A DNA stretch of 64,000 nucleotides from Atrichornis clamosus (Eukaryota; Chordata; Aves; Passeriformes; Menuridae): positions 62,001 through 126,000 of the forward strand of contig WBMZ01000215.1 of assembly GCA_013400975.1 (NCBI GenBank), in the 5' to 3' direction. The notes under the pieces were generated by a model. That model made no database searches, was not told where the DNA came from, and saw only the letters and a list, made by a program, of their open reading frames with translations. The position numbers and the translations under genes were made by a program. Of this stretch, positions 52,101 through 60,948 are shown piece after piece. Each line of letters opens with the position of its first letter. The first letter of the stretch is position 1.

Positions 52101-55100
52101 TTTATGTTTAGAAACACGGTTAAATTAGCCTTGGAGTCTCCCAGTAATGTTTATGTACCTTGGTGGAGCAAAATAAGCAGCCAGTTGTCAGCTCTGTATC
52201 GAACATAACACCAACTGGAATGTAACTTTATAGGGAAAAGCAGAGTTCTTAATACCTCTTCTGTCCAAGAGCTGTTTTTATAGAAAGGAGCCCTAATCAT
52301 TTTAATTATTAGGAAGTTTCAGCATTCTTAAACTCTGTAAAACGCACGAATGCATTGCTGGTAAATTGCTTAGGACAGAAATAATTAGAAATAGTATCAT
52401 TGACCTACCCAATTAGCAAAGTTACAGTGAAAAAAGCAATTTCAAAAAGCATGCAGAGTTTTATTCATAAATCTTATGGAAGTGGACCTTTTATAGATTT
52501 CTTTACCCAATAGCTATCAAATGCAGTAGTCTTCATACCTACTAACTGCAATGTTCTGTGAATTTTTTTGTCGTGCAATAGGTTGTTTCAAAATATATTA
52601 TGGAAAGTGTAATGTTAAAGCCTAAGTTTGAGTTTGGTTTAGACAAATTTGTTATCTTTTGTTTGATATGAAGGTACAGTTGGGTAGAGTTCCTTCCTTA
52701 ACTACCAAAATTCCTGTAGACAGTAACATTGGAGGGTACGTAATCGAGCTGTTTCTGATTATTTCAGTTCAGATTTAAAGCTATAGAATATTTTGAAGCA
52801 AACAGAGTTCAGAGTGATTACATTGAGATCCTGGGCAGCTCAGACTATTCCTGGGAGGTATTCTGCTGTGACGAATGCTCCAAGCAACCTTGTTTAATCT
52901 TTGATATCTAATTTGTGTAGGCGTCGACCAGAAGATTATGATATTCATAACAGCAGAAAGAAACCAAGGATTGACTATCCCCCTGAGTTTCACCAAAGAC
53001 CAGGTTAATATCTTACTATGAAGATTTGTGTGCACCAATTCACAAGTGTTTTCTAGCATAACCTCATTAATTCAAAAGTAAAATATGGATATAACTGGGA
53101 TATAAAAATGTGACTTGTTCCAAGTGCTGCCTGCTGATTTAACCCACCTCTCACAGAAGTCAGTGATGCTGTTTCACTGGTTTGAGAGAGCTGAGTTAAC
53201 CTAGGCTGAGCCCTTTGTAAGAGCCTCAGAATTGTGTACATTGTTGTGGATGATCTCTCGAGTGCTGTGTTTAATGCGGGCACAAGAATAGATCTGACCT
53301 ACTTGTCAAGATGCTGATCATCAACTGAAAATGTTTGAGAAATTTCCAACTGGGAAAGTCAGCTGAGACTGCCTGACTAGCAGCCTCTGTGTAGACATGG
53401 TGGTAGACACTCAGTGATGTTTTCAGAGAGAAGTTTTTTTAATAAGCTTGACATGAGGAAGGGATGGGAAGGTTTCACTGCATTTTACGAGAGTATCTAA
53501 TAATGAGTTTGAGAAAGGAAATTTATTGTTCTTTAGAAAGAAATGTTTGCAATGGTAGTGCAGCAACAGCACTGGTCATAGTGCAGCTATTTTTTTTCTC
53601 CTTGGAAAGCAGCTATTAAGAAATTGTCACTTTTAGTCTACCAAATCATGCTTCTTGGTTTTTAGAAAAGGGTATTCCACTATTTCAGTGGTAGATTCCT
53701 AAATCTATTAAGAATGTGCCTTTATCTGTCCAGCTTGTCTGCAGAAAGTGTTGTGTGTCATGCAAAAAGTGTTGTTGCTGCTCTCCATCTTTCTAAGACT
53801 GTTGTTTAAAAATCAGAACTAGATTTTTAAAAAATATTGAAGCTCAGAAACATTATTTTTAGTGCAAGCATGCCTGGTGTTTTGCACCATTTTACTGAGC
53901 TCTTTAAAGTTTACTTCTTGCGATTTACTGAGGCTCTAATAATTCTTTTCCCTGTGGGGCTTTTCCAGATGCATTTTAGTTTGTAATTTTCCGTGTAGCA
54001 TTTTATCCAAAACATATTACGAAATCAGCTTTAACAGTTTCCCAGATGAACACATTTTACTGAATACACAGGAAGTAGTAACAGCCCTATGCTAACTGCC
54101 AAGAGACAGTACACTTCAAATTTGTGTGCATTTCTAATACATCTGACTAAATTTCAAGACTCTATTTGCACAGTCACCTCCTTGCATATTGGTTTGTACT
54201 GTGTGCAAGTTCTTACGGGTTTATCTATGTCACTTTTTTGTTACTGCATTATACTATTTGTCTGCATTCTCTAGATGAAGTGGTAGGCTTTTGAGAGTTA
54301 TTTTAAAAGTGAGGGTAATAGCAGGTAGACACAATTTCATAGCTGGCACAAAATGAAAGGACATTTTCTAATGAATATATTTTTTAAGACTGTTAACTTG
54401 AGATGGTAAATTGAATTAATTCTGCTAAATGTTCGAACAGGGTATATAAAGGATCCCAGATATCCCGAAGTAGACAGGTAAGGTGTGTTCATGTTATTCA
54501 TTTTATGCCCTGGTAACTTGTCTACATGGATAAGTTGGATTTAGTTCTACAAATTTTTATTCCCAACAGACGATTTTCAGGAGTTCGACGAGATGTATTT
54601 TTAAATGGGGTAAGTTGTTGCATGCAGATTTTTGGGGAACTTTTTTATTCAGCTTTCTGCTGAGCGCTTCCGAAGAACGCTCATCACAAATTTTAATATT
54701 ACTGTCTTTCATTTTAGTCCTACAATGATTACGTGAGGGAATTCCACAACATGGGACCACCACCACCATGGCAAGGAATGGTTTGTGTCTTGTTGAATTC
54801 GATTTTTCTCCATAGAATATGGCTTCTTTTTGTTTCACTCTAGAGGAGCCTGACATATTCCGTGTGCACTCAGCTCTTCCTAAAATGTATCTTTGCTGTA
54901 ACAATGTAAAAATTTCAGGGAAAAAATACTGATATCAAGTATGTTGAAATTTGCTTAGCCCTCAGCAGTAGTCTGGCATTCTTAGTAAGCTCTGAGGAAG
55001 TAGCAGAACCCTCCTTTAGCCTACAGAAGAGGGTGTGATCACATTTTGTATTCTGTTAAATATTCATAGTAATTGGCTTTCAAACAGCAAATGCATCAAA

Positions 55101-57265
55101 CAGGTGGACTCGTTGAAGAGGCTGATGGAATGGGTTGGTGTGCTCTAGTGTTGTGCAGTGGCTTGCTTTTGGCTGTGGCATTGAAGCATGCAGGAAAGTA
55201 GCAAAATGTGCTGCTAATGTGCAACCTAATTAAAACCTAATTAAAGTAAGTCTTCCTGTATTACAGCCTCCACTGAAACACACTTTCTTTCCCAATCAGA
55301 TGAACAGATACATGAATGCACATATTTATGACTCTAGATAGAAATTAACTGACACTTCACTCGTACAAGCTGTTGTTTTGCCATCATGTCAGGAGGAGTA
55401 GTCATAGTTATTTTGGTTATACTTAGTAAGTCTGGACTGATTTTGCATAACTGTAATGAGTCTTTTGGCTCTTGCATGTGCTGGCAATGAGCAAAAGGCA
55501 GTGCCAGATGTAGAGATGCTCCTATAGCCTCTCATTTTTCTCAGCTGAAACACTGGTTTGTTATAACTGAGGAAGGTGAACAAGGTTGTCAGATGGGGAG
55601 GAAAATGGTTTATCAAAAACAGCTAAAAGTCCATAAGCTCCCTTTTTTTCCCCCCTCCCCTCTTTATCATTCTGTATGCTGTCCAAGTAGTTGTCCTAAA
55701 AATTGAGCACTTCCACTTACTTTCTTTGCGACAAAAATGCAAGCAAAGATGGTTTGGTAATATGGACAAGGAAAGCCTTGCTGATTCAAGAATTAAAAGA
55801 AATCAGCCAAAACATGTCTTGTTTTAAAAAAAAATCTGCTAGCATTTTGTCAAATAATTTGTCTTGCAAAGTAACTTTCTTCATTTAAAATAGAAACATA
55901 TTCATAAGGAATGAGTATGACTTGTTTCAATAAGAGCTTGCTGGTTTGGACAGAATTCACATTCCATATGCATACGTTTAAAAAAAACTCCCAAACCTCC
56001 ATCTTTAAGTAGCAGAAGTTTTATGTACAGTGTCATGTTGAAGCAGGTGTGGAAGGAAGGGGTGTTGGTTTTGGGGAGGATGTTGACCAAACTTCTCAAA
56101 GCAATGGTAGAGAGGTAATAAAGCCTGCCAACTTCATGGAAAATAGTCTGCCATTCAGTTAGGAGACTGTGATCAGATATATTTAGATGCTGTGTTTTCC
56201 ATCTGAATGATGCACTCTTTGTGTGCATTCCTTTGCACTCAACAAACTTCCTGTAACTTTCTTGTAGCCACCCTATCCAGGTATGGAGCAACCACCACAC
56301 CACCCTTACTATCAGCACCATGCACCTCCACCCCAAGCGCACCCTCCGTACTCAGGACATCATCCTGTACCACATGAAGCGAGATACAGAGACAAACGAG
56401 TAGTAAGTGTCCACAGAGGCAGAGGGGATGCAAGTCTGCCAGCCAGAGTAGGAATCTGGGGTCCAGGTGTAGCCTAACCTGAGCTTTGTTGACTGTGTTA
56501 AACGGCATGTTTATGATCTGCATTAGAGTTCCTTGGAAAGCTCAATTGTTTAGATTGACTAGACACTTCCAGAAAATTTGAAAAGCCTTTCTCTCCCAGG
56601 TGAGGTAGAAGTGAAAAATTCTCAGACTCTTAAACTGAGGTGTGTGCTTAAATTAGCTTCCAGCTGTCCACCTCTGAATGTTTTCATGTTGAAGCCGAGT
56701 TTGAATAAGGACATGTCTGTAACATTGCTTGTGCTCGTGCACAACAAATTATCAGCAGAAGTTTGTGTTTTAAAACTTCTTACAGGTACATCAGAAAAGA
56801 GGCAGATGGTTAAATTTCTGGCTTGGAAGGCTGCTTAGTTTTCAGGCCTCTTGCTGGTATCTGGCATTTGAACCCCAGCTTCTACACATGGATGCTGGAC
56901 ACTTGCTTGTGTTTTTTTGGGTTGTTGTTTTTTTTTTTTTTAAATACTGGGCATTCTGAAGAGTTACAGGCAACACTGTAGATAAGGGAGGGAATTTTAA
57001 TCTGGGAAAGAAAATAAACAGAGCTGTCCTTTCACCACAGCACGACTATGACATGAGAGTAGATGACTTTCTTCGCCGCACACAAGCAGTTGTCAGCGGT
57101 CGGAGGAGCAGGCCTCGGGAGAGGGACCGAGAGCGGGAACGCGACCGGCCTCGAGATAATAGAAGAGACCGAGAACGTGACAGAGGCCGTGATCGGGAAA
57201 GGGAGAGAGAGAGGATTTGTGACCGGGACAGAGACAGAGGTGAAAGAGGTAGATACCGAAGATAA
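37040..57265 (+). CDS. YTHDC1: YTHDC1, nuclear m6A reader (complete, 17 coding exons, 704 aa)
   Basis: YTHDC1 binds N6-methyladenosine in nuclear RNA and influences splicing, export and decay. All 17 exons have GT-AG introns and phases that add up to 2115 nt with no stop. The ATG has a strong context (G at -3 and +4). The order is: N-terminal MATDSREEK; Ser/Lys-rich region (res. 44-190); acidic Glu/Asp tract (about 200-245); YTH domain (about 327-466) with the predicted aromatic cage W354, W405 and L416 (human W377, W428, L439; offset 23); then the RGRPSRR, PPPPW and His/Pro-rich segments; and an Arg-Glu/Arg-Asp repeat tail ending RGERGRYRR. The human protein is 727 aa; most of the 23-residue difference is a shorter acidic tract. 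One odd point is P459 where I remember human leucine. Introns carry few repeats (CR1 pieces in introns 9 and 10). The assignment is certain. Confidence 0.98.
37068..40918 (+). other. YTHDC1: YTHDC1 intron 1
   Basis: The 3.9-kb first intron begins in the CpG island. It contains a small tandem motif (ATTACTCTGGAAT twice, about 37700-37743) and no recognised repeat family or internal exon. Confidence 0.8.
40919..41020 (+). CDS. YTHDC1: YTHDC1 coding exon 2
   Basis: Acceptor ATTTTCAG, donor G|GTATGT. Encodes [20 protein letters not shown] and following [14 protein letters not shown], an acidic N-terminal segment. Confidence 0.97.
41642..41970 (+). CDS. YTHDC1: YTHDC1 coding exon 3
   Basis: Acceptor CTATTTAAG, donor GAG|GTATTA. 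Lys/Arg/Ser-rich segment (GSKRKTDRM ... SSTPDGSE), with nuclear-localisation-like basic clusters. Confidence 0.96.
42103..42457 (+). CDS. YTHDC1: YTHDC1 coding exon 4 (acidic tract)
   Basis: Acceptor AAACATCAG, donor G|GTAGGC. Encodes [20 protein letters not shown], then the Glu/Asp-rich tract ([20 protein letters not shown]...) and [20 protein letters not shown]. The tract is shorter than in human YTHDC1. Frames antisense to it are shadows. Confidence 0.97.
43656..43745 (+). CDS. YTHDC1: YTHDC1 coding exon 5
   Basis: Acceptor TTCTTTTAG, donor GCAG|GTATTC. Encodes [20 protein letters not shown] and [10 protein letters not shown]. The basic run is a likely nuclear localisation signal. Confidence 0.96.
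44260..44313 (+). CDS. YTHDC1: YTHDC1 coding exon 6 (54-nt cassette exon)
   Basis: Acceptor AAACACAG, donor AAAAG|GTATCA. Encodes [18 protein letters not shown]. It is 18 codons long and flanked by introns of equal phase, so skipping keeps the frame. A human YTHDC1 isoform lacking an 18-residue segment here is known (from memory). Confidence 0.93.
44923..45017 (+). CDS. YTHDC1: YTHDC1 coding exon 7 (YTH domain start)
   Basis: Acceptor TTTTCAG, donor AAG|GTATGT. Encodes [20 protein letters not shown] then [12 protein letters not shown], the first strand and helix of the YTH fold. Confidence 0.98.
46851..46959 (+). CDS. YTHDC1: YTHDC1 coding exon 8 (YTH domain, first cage Trp)
   Basis: Acceptor CTGTTTTAG, donor CAAG|GTAAGG. 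Encodes [20 protein letters not shown] and [17 protein letters not shown]354 is the first m6A-cage residue. The donor is followed 26 nt later by a near copy of itself. Confidence 0.98.
46986..46991 (+). other. YTHDC1: Duplicated (cryptic) 5' splice site after YTHDC1 exon 8
   Basis: The unit CAAGGTAAG-G/T-GAAAGTGAG occurs at the real donor and again 26 bp downstream. The second copy, AAG|GTAAGT, is closer to the consensus. Its use would lengthen the exon by 26 nt and give an in-frame TGA after four codons. Confidence 0.75.
47060..47177 (+). CDS. YTHDC1: YTHDC1 coding exon 9 (YTH domain, second cage Trp)
   Basis: Acceptor ATCCTTTAG, donor GCAG|GTAAAT. Encodes [20 protein letters not shown], then [21 protein letters not shown]405 and L416 complete the predicted m6A cage. 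N412 replaces a serine in human (from memory). Confidence 0.98.
47875..47962 (-). repeat. CR1 fragment in YTHDC1 intron 9
   Basis: 'ggaacggtcctcttgaagct', 'cacctccagctcaaagcact' and 'gagttaagtcaggtgctcag' follow the block order of the complement of a CR1 3' region. It is old and diverged. Confidence 0.65.
48284..48368 (+). CDS. YTHDC1: YTHDC1 coding exon 10 (YTH domain)
   Basis: Acceptor CATATTTAG, donor ACAG|GTTTGT. Encodes [20 protein letters not shown] and VKIGRDGQ. Confidence 0.97.
49530..49905 (-). repeat. Ancient CR1/L3-like LINE remnant in YTHDC1 intron 10
   Basis: Blocks such as 'ttttttgagatgcaggagca', 'aactgcacccagtatttaag' and 'gtgtggatggaacatga', ending in 'tttgactgctgtcaaacatt', match the pattern of old CR1/L3 LINE 3' regions in reverse orientation. 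The plus-strand 190-codon open frame across it is a chance frame through the repeat. Family and borders are approximate. Confidence 0.55.
50270..50436 (+). CDS. YTHDC1: YTHDC1 coding exon 11 (end of YTH domain, RGR segment)
   Basis: Acceptor AATTCTAG. The donor GGAAG|GTTAGA is weak (T at +3). Encodes [20 protein letters not shown], then [20 protein letters not shown] and [15 protein letters not shown]. The proline in EIEPECG is the codon CCG. Confidence 0.97.
50437..52920 (+). other. YTHDC1: YTHDC1 intron 11, repeat-poor
   Basis: This 2.5-kb intron has no recognised transposon. It contains a strong internal acceptor (pyrimidine-rich CTTTTCTTTCAG, ending at 50820), a 61-codon open frame right after it, and a four-run G motif at 52061-52083. 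Reading straight through the donor stops after 18 codons. Confidence 0.7.
52061..52083 (+). other. G-quadruplex motif in YTHDC1 intron 11 (sense strand)
   Basis: Four G runs (7, 3, 3 and 3 G) are separated by loops T, CGGT and AA, satisfying the usual G3+N1-7 rule. On the RNA-like strand it could fold in the pre-mRNA. Confidence 0.7.
52921..53003 (+). CDS. YTHDC1: YTHDC1 coding exon 12
   Basis: Acceptor TTTGTGTAG, donor CCAG|GTTAAT. Encodes [20 protein letters not shown] and PEFHQRP. Confidence 0.97.
53004..54440 (+). other. YTHDC1: YTHDC1 intron 12
   Basis: 1.4 kb. No recognised repeat or extra exon. Confidence 0.6.
54441..54477 (+). CDS. YTHDC1: YTHDC1 coding exon 13 (37-nt microexon-like)
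   Basis: Acceptor TTCGAACAG, donor ACAG|GTAAGG. Encodes [12 protein letters not shown]. It is too short to stand out by itself and was placed by frame and homology. Confidence 0.95.
54570..54609 (+). CDS. YTHDC1: YTHDC1 coding exon 14 (40 nt)
   Basis: Acceptor CCCAACAG, donor GGG|GTAAGT. Encodes [14 protein letters not shown]. Only 92 bp of intron separate it from exon 13. Confidence 0.95.
54718..54780 (+). CDS. YTHDC1: YTHDC1 coding exon 15
   Basis: Acceptor TTCATTTTAG, weak donor ATG|GTTTGT. Encodes [21 protein letters not shown]. Confidence 0.95.
54781..56267 (+). other. YTHDC1: YTHDC1 intron 15
   Basis: 1.5 kb with no named repeat. A minus-strand 146-codon frame near its end overlaps exon 16 and is a shadow. 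Confidence 0.6.
56268..56402 (+). CDS. YTHDC1: YTHDC1 coding exon 16 (Pro/His-rich)
   Basis: Acceptor CTTTCTTGTAG, donor GTA|GTAAGT. Encodes [20 protein letters not shown], then [20 protein letters not shown] and RDKRV, a low-complexity segment. Confidence 0.97.
56403..57040 (+). other. YTHDC1: YTHDC1 intron 16
   Basis: 0.64 kb with a T-rich run at about 56928-56941. If retained, translation would add 24 residues and stop at about 56477, losing the Arg-rich tail. Confidence 0.6.
57041..57265 (+). CDS. YTHDC1: YTHDC1 last coding exon 17 (RE/RD tail)
   Basis: Acceptor TTTCACCACAG. Encodes [20 protein letters not shown], then [20 protein letters not shown] and further Arg-Glu/Arg-Asp repeats, ending RGERGRYRR and TAA. 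Charged RE/RD tails are typical of splicing-speckle proteins. Confidence 0.98.
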
Positions 57266-58019
57266 TCTATCTGGAACCAGTGCTCACTTGAAACAAAAAA
57301 AGCTTGTATTTTTTTGTGTGTTTACAAGTAGTACATTTTATTTTCAGCTGTCTACTTAAAGTTCGTTGTGTAGAAGGATTTATAATGACCCTCTCTATTC
57401 CAAGCATGCAGTGAACTATGAACTGGAAAAACTTATATAGGCCAAAAACAAAATACGTGAAGCTGACATTCGACTTCATGTTTCTATTGAAACAGAGTTG
57501 GAAACAGCTAAGAATGTAGATATTGATTAATTCTCAGTAAGTGTTCATCTACTTAGTGACTTCATTCTAGGTTTTTGAATACTGATGGCTAACTGCCTTT
57601 TTTTTTTGTTTTGTTTTGCTTTGATGTTTTCTTCCTGTAGTTTCATATGGTTCGATGGGAGAATGCTGCTATCAAGTATGCAAATATTGAAGTATGATTT
57701 TTTTTTTGTTTTGACTGTACGGCAGTGTTGTAGCAGCCTTTTTTTTTTTCCCCTTCTTTCCCCCCCATTTTTTAACCCTATCTGTGAAGTCAAGTGGTAT
57801 TTTTTCAGTCTTCGGTAAGGAAAGCAATATTAAGAAGACACTATTGATACCTAATTTCTAGCCTTTTTTAAAAATCTTCCCATGTTCAGTAACATTTTGG
57901 TCAATTTTCTTGTCTAGTCTCTTTCCAAAATACACACATTGCTTGGAATGTTCACAACCTGCGTGCGTGGAACCAGAAAATATTGCTGTATTCTACATTG
58001 CTACCATTTTTTTTATAAA

Positions 58020-58025
58020 AATAAA
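58020..58025 (+). terminator. YTHDC1: Proximal YTHDC1 poly(A) signal AATAAA
   Basis: AATAAA preceded by 'gctgta' and followed by a G/T-rich element ('ttgggtttcttggttttc'), a good arrangement for cleavage about 20 nt downstream. Confidence 0.65.
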
Positions 58026-59587
58026 TTGGTAACTATTGAAATGTTTAGAACTCCACATTGGGTTTCTTGGTTTTCTAAGCTTGCCAGCTTTGATAGATTC
58101 TGGCAGTTCTAGGAAAAGATCTGTGTTTTAAAAACAGTTCAGATGTTCTTGTGGTGGGTGAAATTGATCTGAAGCCTGACTTCAGGAAAAGGACTGCTGA
58201 AATATAAGGTAATTGCATTTCTGTTTCCACAGTGAAGTAGTCAACAACTCCTGCAGCTCATCAGAGTTATTAAGGCCCTACATGTTCAACTTAATCATAT
58301 TATTTTCAAGTTATTGAGAGGCTGTCCTTGGCCACAACATACCTGTCTCTCAGGAATGTGTTAGTCCTGCAAGATCCAGACTCTCCCCATGTGTTCTTTG
58401 TAGTGATCACTTGTTATTTCTTTTAAATATTAAATACTTTAACCTAAATGCCAATGGTAAAACTGTGGGAGTAAAAGAAGGTAAAACTTGCAGTGACATT
58501 TCTTCAGTTTATCCAGCAATTTCCAACTTTCCAAAACCTGTAAGAGTGGCACTGCCTTGATGGACTTCTTCATAAACTTTCTTCAGTGTCTTCTCACGTA
58601 ACAAAGCGAGACCTGTAGTATGTGCTTTAAACACCTCCAGTTGCACCATGCTGGGTGCTGCAGCCATTTTTATAAAAGGCAGTATAGGGCTGGCCATGGT
58701 GTGGCAGTTGTGGAAATGTGGCTTTTAGATCTGGCAGTAATTTGGGCTCTGTTTATTTTAGTCTACAAAATACAGTAAACATCTACATGTGTTAAGCAAA
58801 AAGTTATACCTCCAAGGTGCAAGTATGTTTGGATTCTTTAAGTAGTACAACAGGCTGAATGTATGTTTGGGTTACTCAAAACAGTTTATTGTGCACAGAG
58901 AGGTATTGCCTGCTAGCTGTAGGATTAGATCAGTCTGCCAGATTTAGTGTACATACTTAGTCTAATTGGAGAAATGCATCATAGACCACCTTCGTACTTC
59001 TGCTTTATATACAGACTAAAATGAAGAAGAGGTGTTGGTTTTGTTGGAGTTTTTTTGTTTAGGTTGGGGGTTTTTTTGTTTTTTTTTTTTTCTAAATTCA
59101 ATATTAGATAAGCCAGATTTCTCTGAGTAGTTTACAGAAACAAAGTGTTTCCTTACAGGATGCAGCACTTTTTCTGTCCAACTTTTCCCAGTTATCTTGT
59201 TTCCAGTGTCCTTTTTTAGCCCTGTGTGACCAATGCCTATGCAGCATGCTAGGAGGTTTGCTGGCCTTCTGGCATCCAAACTGACATCTCAGCAACTGGG
59301 TGATGGGGGCTCTTTGTGATCAAGCTTGATGGAGCTGTGCCTAGGGACCCAGCTTTCCAAACAGTTAACAGCAAACCCTTTCTGGTCTGGGGCCTTCCTG
59401 TCATGCTGTTCCACTTTCTATTCACTGTGCATATTCCTGCTTATGATTCCATCATGACAATGGGAACAGTGTTCCAGAAACTGCCATGAGATACAGTAAT
59501 CCTGTTGTAACCCCTCTTTAGTTTTGTAACAGTTTACTTGAACTTTTGTACATGTTGTATGAAGAGGTTTAAGCAGATGTTGACGCT

Positions 59588-59593
59588 AATAAA
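59588..59593 (+). terminator. YTHDC1: Distal YTHDC1 poly(A) signal AATAAA
   Basis: AATAAA with upstream TGTA motifs ('ttgtacatgttgtatg') and a downstream 'tgtgatgta'. It is the last good signal before the convergent UGT gene. Confidence 0.65.
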
Positions 59594-59612
59594 AATTATG
59601 TGATGTAAGGAA

Positions 59613-60575
59613 TTTTATTATGTAAACAAATGATCATGTTTTCTCAGCCTGTTCTGTTTAAAAACAATTCCAGAGTACTTAAAAATATCAGTTAAAATTG
59701 GAGCAGGTTCTTAATTGAGTAAGCTGGCACAGCAATGAAATAATCTTACCTAGAGCAGGAGACCTGAACTAGCAGCATTTTATAGGTGTCTTTCACACCT
59801 GAAGAAGTACTGCATTTGCTACCACTCTTATCTGACCCAAGTGCAGCACTGTTTTCTCTCCAGCTTTTCAGTCAAGGCAAGTGGCTATTGCACTGTTCCC
59901 ACTTGGAATGTTACTTTGCAAGTTTCCTTTCTAGAGGTTTTCCTGCATTTTTCCATTAGCATGGCTCAGAGGCATTTAGGGGTTAAGATGGGCAAGTTCC
60001 TGACAGAGGTGGTTTTCACATCCCTGCAGTGTTGCGGTTAGAATGGTGGCCTGTGCAGCAGGATTCCAGACTGAATGGAAAAGAGAAATGGTTCCCAGAA
60101 AAGTAATTTTTCTGATGGTCTTAGGATTCTAGTCTCCCCTCAGCCCCCAAGTAGTCGGTGCATTTGCTACTTGCAGCTCCCAGTTTTCCTGATCACGGCC
60201 CTTCAAGTGGATGCTTTTTAGAAGCCCATGATCTTGGCTTCACTGTCCAGTCTGGAGAGATGGACAGGAGAGGCATTTTAGTTGTGAAGTGATCAAGCCT
60301 GGGTGACACTTGAGGAACGGACAAAGTTAAGCAGACTAGTTGCAGACTCACAGTACCACACAGGGCAAGGCTGAATTTATGAAATATACCAAAATGAATT
60401 TGAAAACTTAGAGCAGCAATTACTATGGCAGGGACCACGTGTGATCAGCTAACATGGTCCCAAGGGATAAAGCAACCATAATTCAATTTCATTTAGACCA
60501 GATGGAATTTGCTGGCTAAGCAAGCAGCTCTGCCCCACGAGAGCTTTCTTGTGGTGCATCAATGATATGCCCATC
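59613..60575. other. Short intergenic gap between convergent YTHDC1 and UGT genes
   Basis: About 1 kb with no recognised gene or repeat. Confidence 0.6.
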
Positions 60576-60595
60576 TTAAAGCATATCCTAATAAA

Positions 60596-60601
60596 TTTAT
60601 T
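60596..60601 (-). terminator. UGT poly(A) signal AATAAA (minus)
   Basis: Minus-strand AATAAA about 70 nt after the UGT stop codon, giving a very short 3'UTR. Confidence 0.6.
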
Positions 60602-60671
60602 CACCAAAGAATGTGCAATAAATGCCATGCTGAATCAGCCTAGGAGAAAACTGCTGATGGGAACAAGATGT

Positions 60672-60948
60672 CTATTCTTTCTTCCTCTTTGCAATCCTGC
60701 CACATCTTCTACAGCAACATAGGCAGCACTTGAAAAGAATGAAGACAGCAATGGCTGTACAGGTGAACAAGAATGCCAGAACATCCAGGGAGTGGTACTG
60801 GTACCAGGTGAGATGGTGAGCTGCTGGTCTCAAGTGCTTTGCTCCTTTGTGACGCATGACAAATTCAATCCAGAAGACAGCTCTGTCCAGAGGCTTAACT
60901 GGCTGGTCATGGTGTATCTTGGATAACTTCAGAGCATTTTCCTTATAG
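60672..60948 (-). CDS. UGT exon 6: membrane anchor and tail
   Basis: Acceptor TTTTTTCCCCAG. Encodes [20 protein letters not shown], then [19 protein letters not shown] and the transmembrane segment [19 protein letters not shown], followed by [19 protein letters not shown] and TAG. Six cysteines crowd the cytoplasmic end of the helix. Confidence 0.96.

Larger units (their letters stand above)
57266..59612 (+). other. YTHDC1: YTHDC1 3'UTR
   Basis: It follows the stop codon and contains two plausible poly(A) signals. It is T-rich, with several long T runs. The end point is inferred from the distal AATAAA and is approximate. A 62-codon minus-strand open frame lies inside it (58509-58697). Confidence 0.75.
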
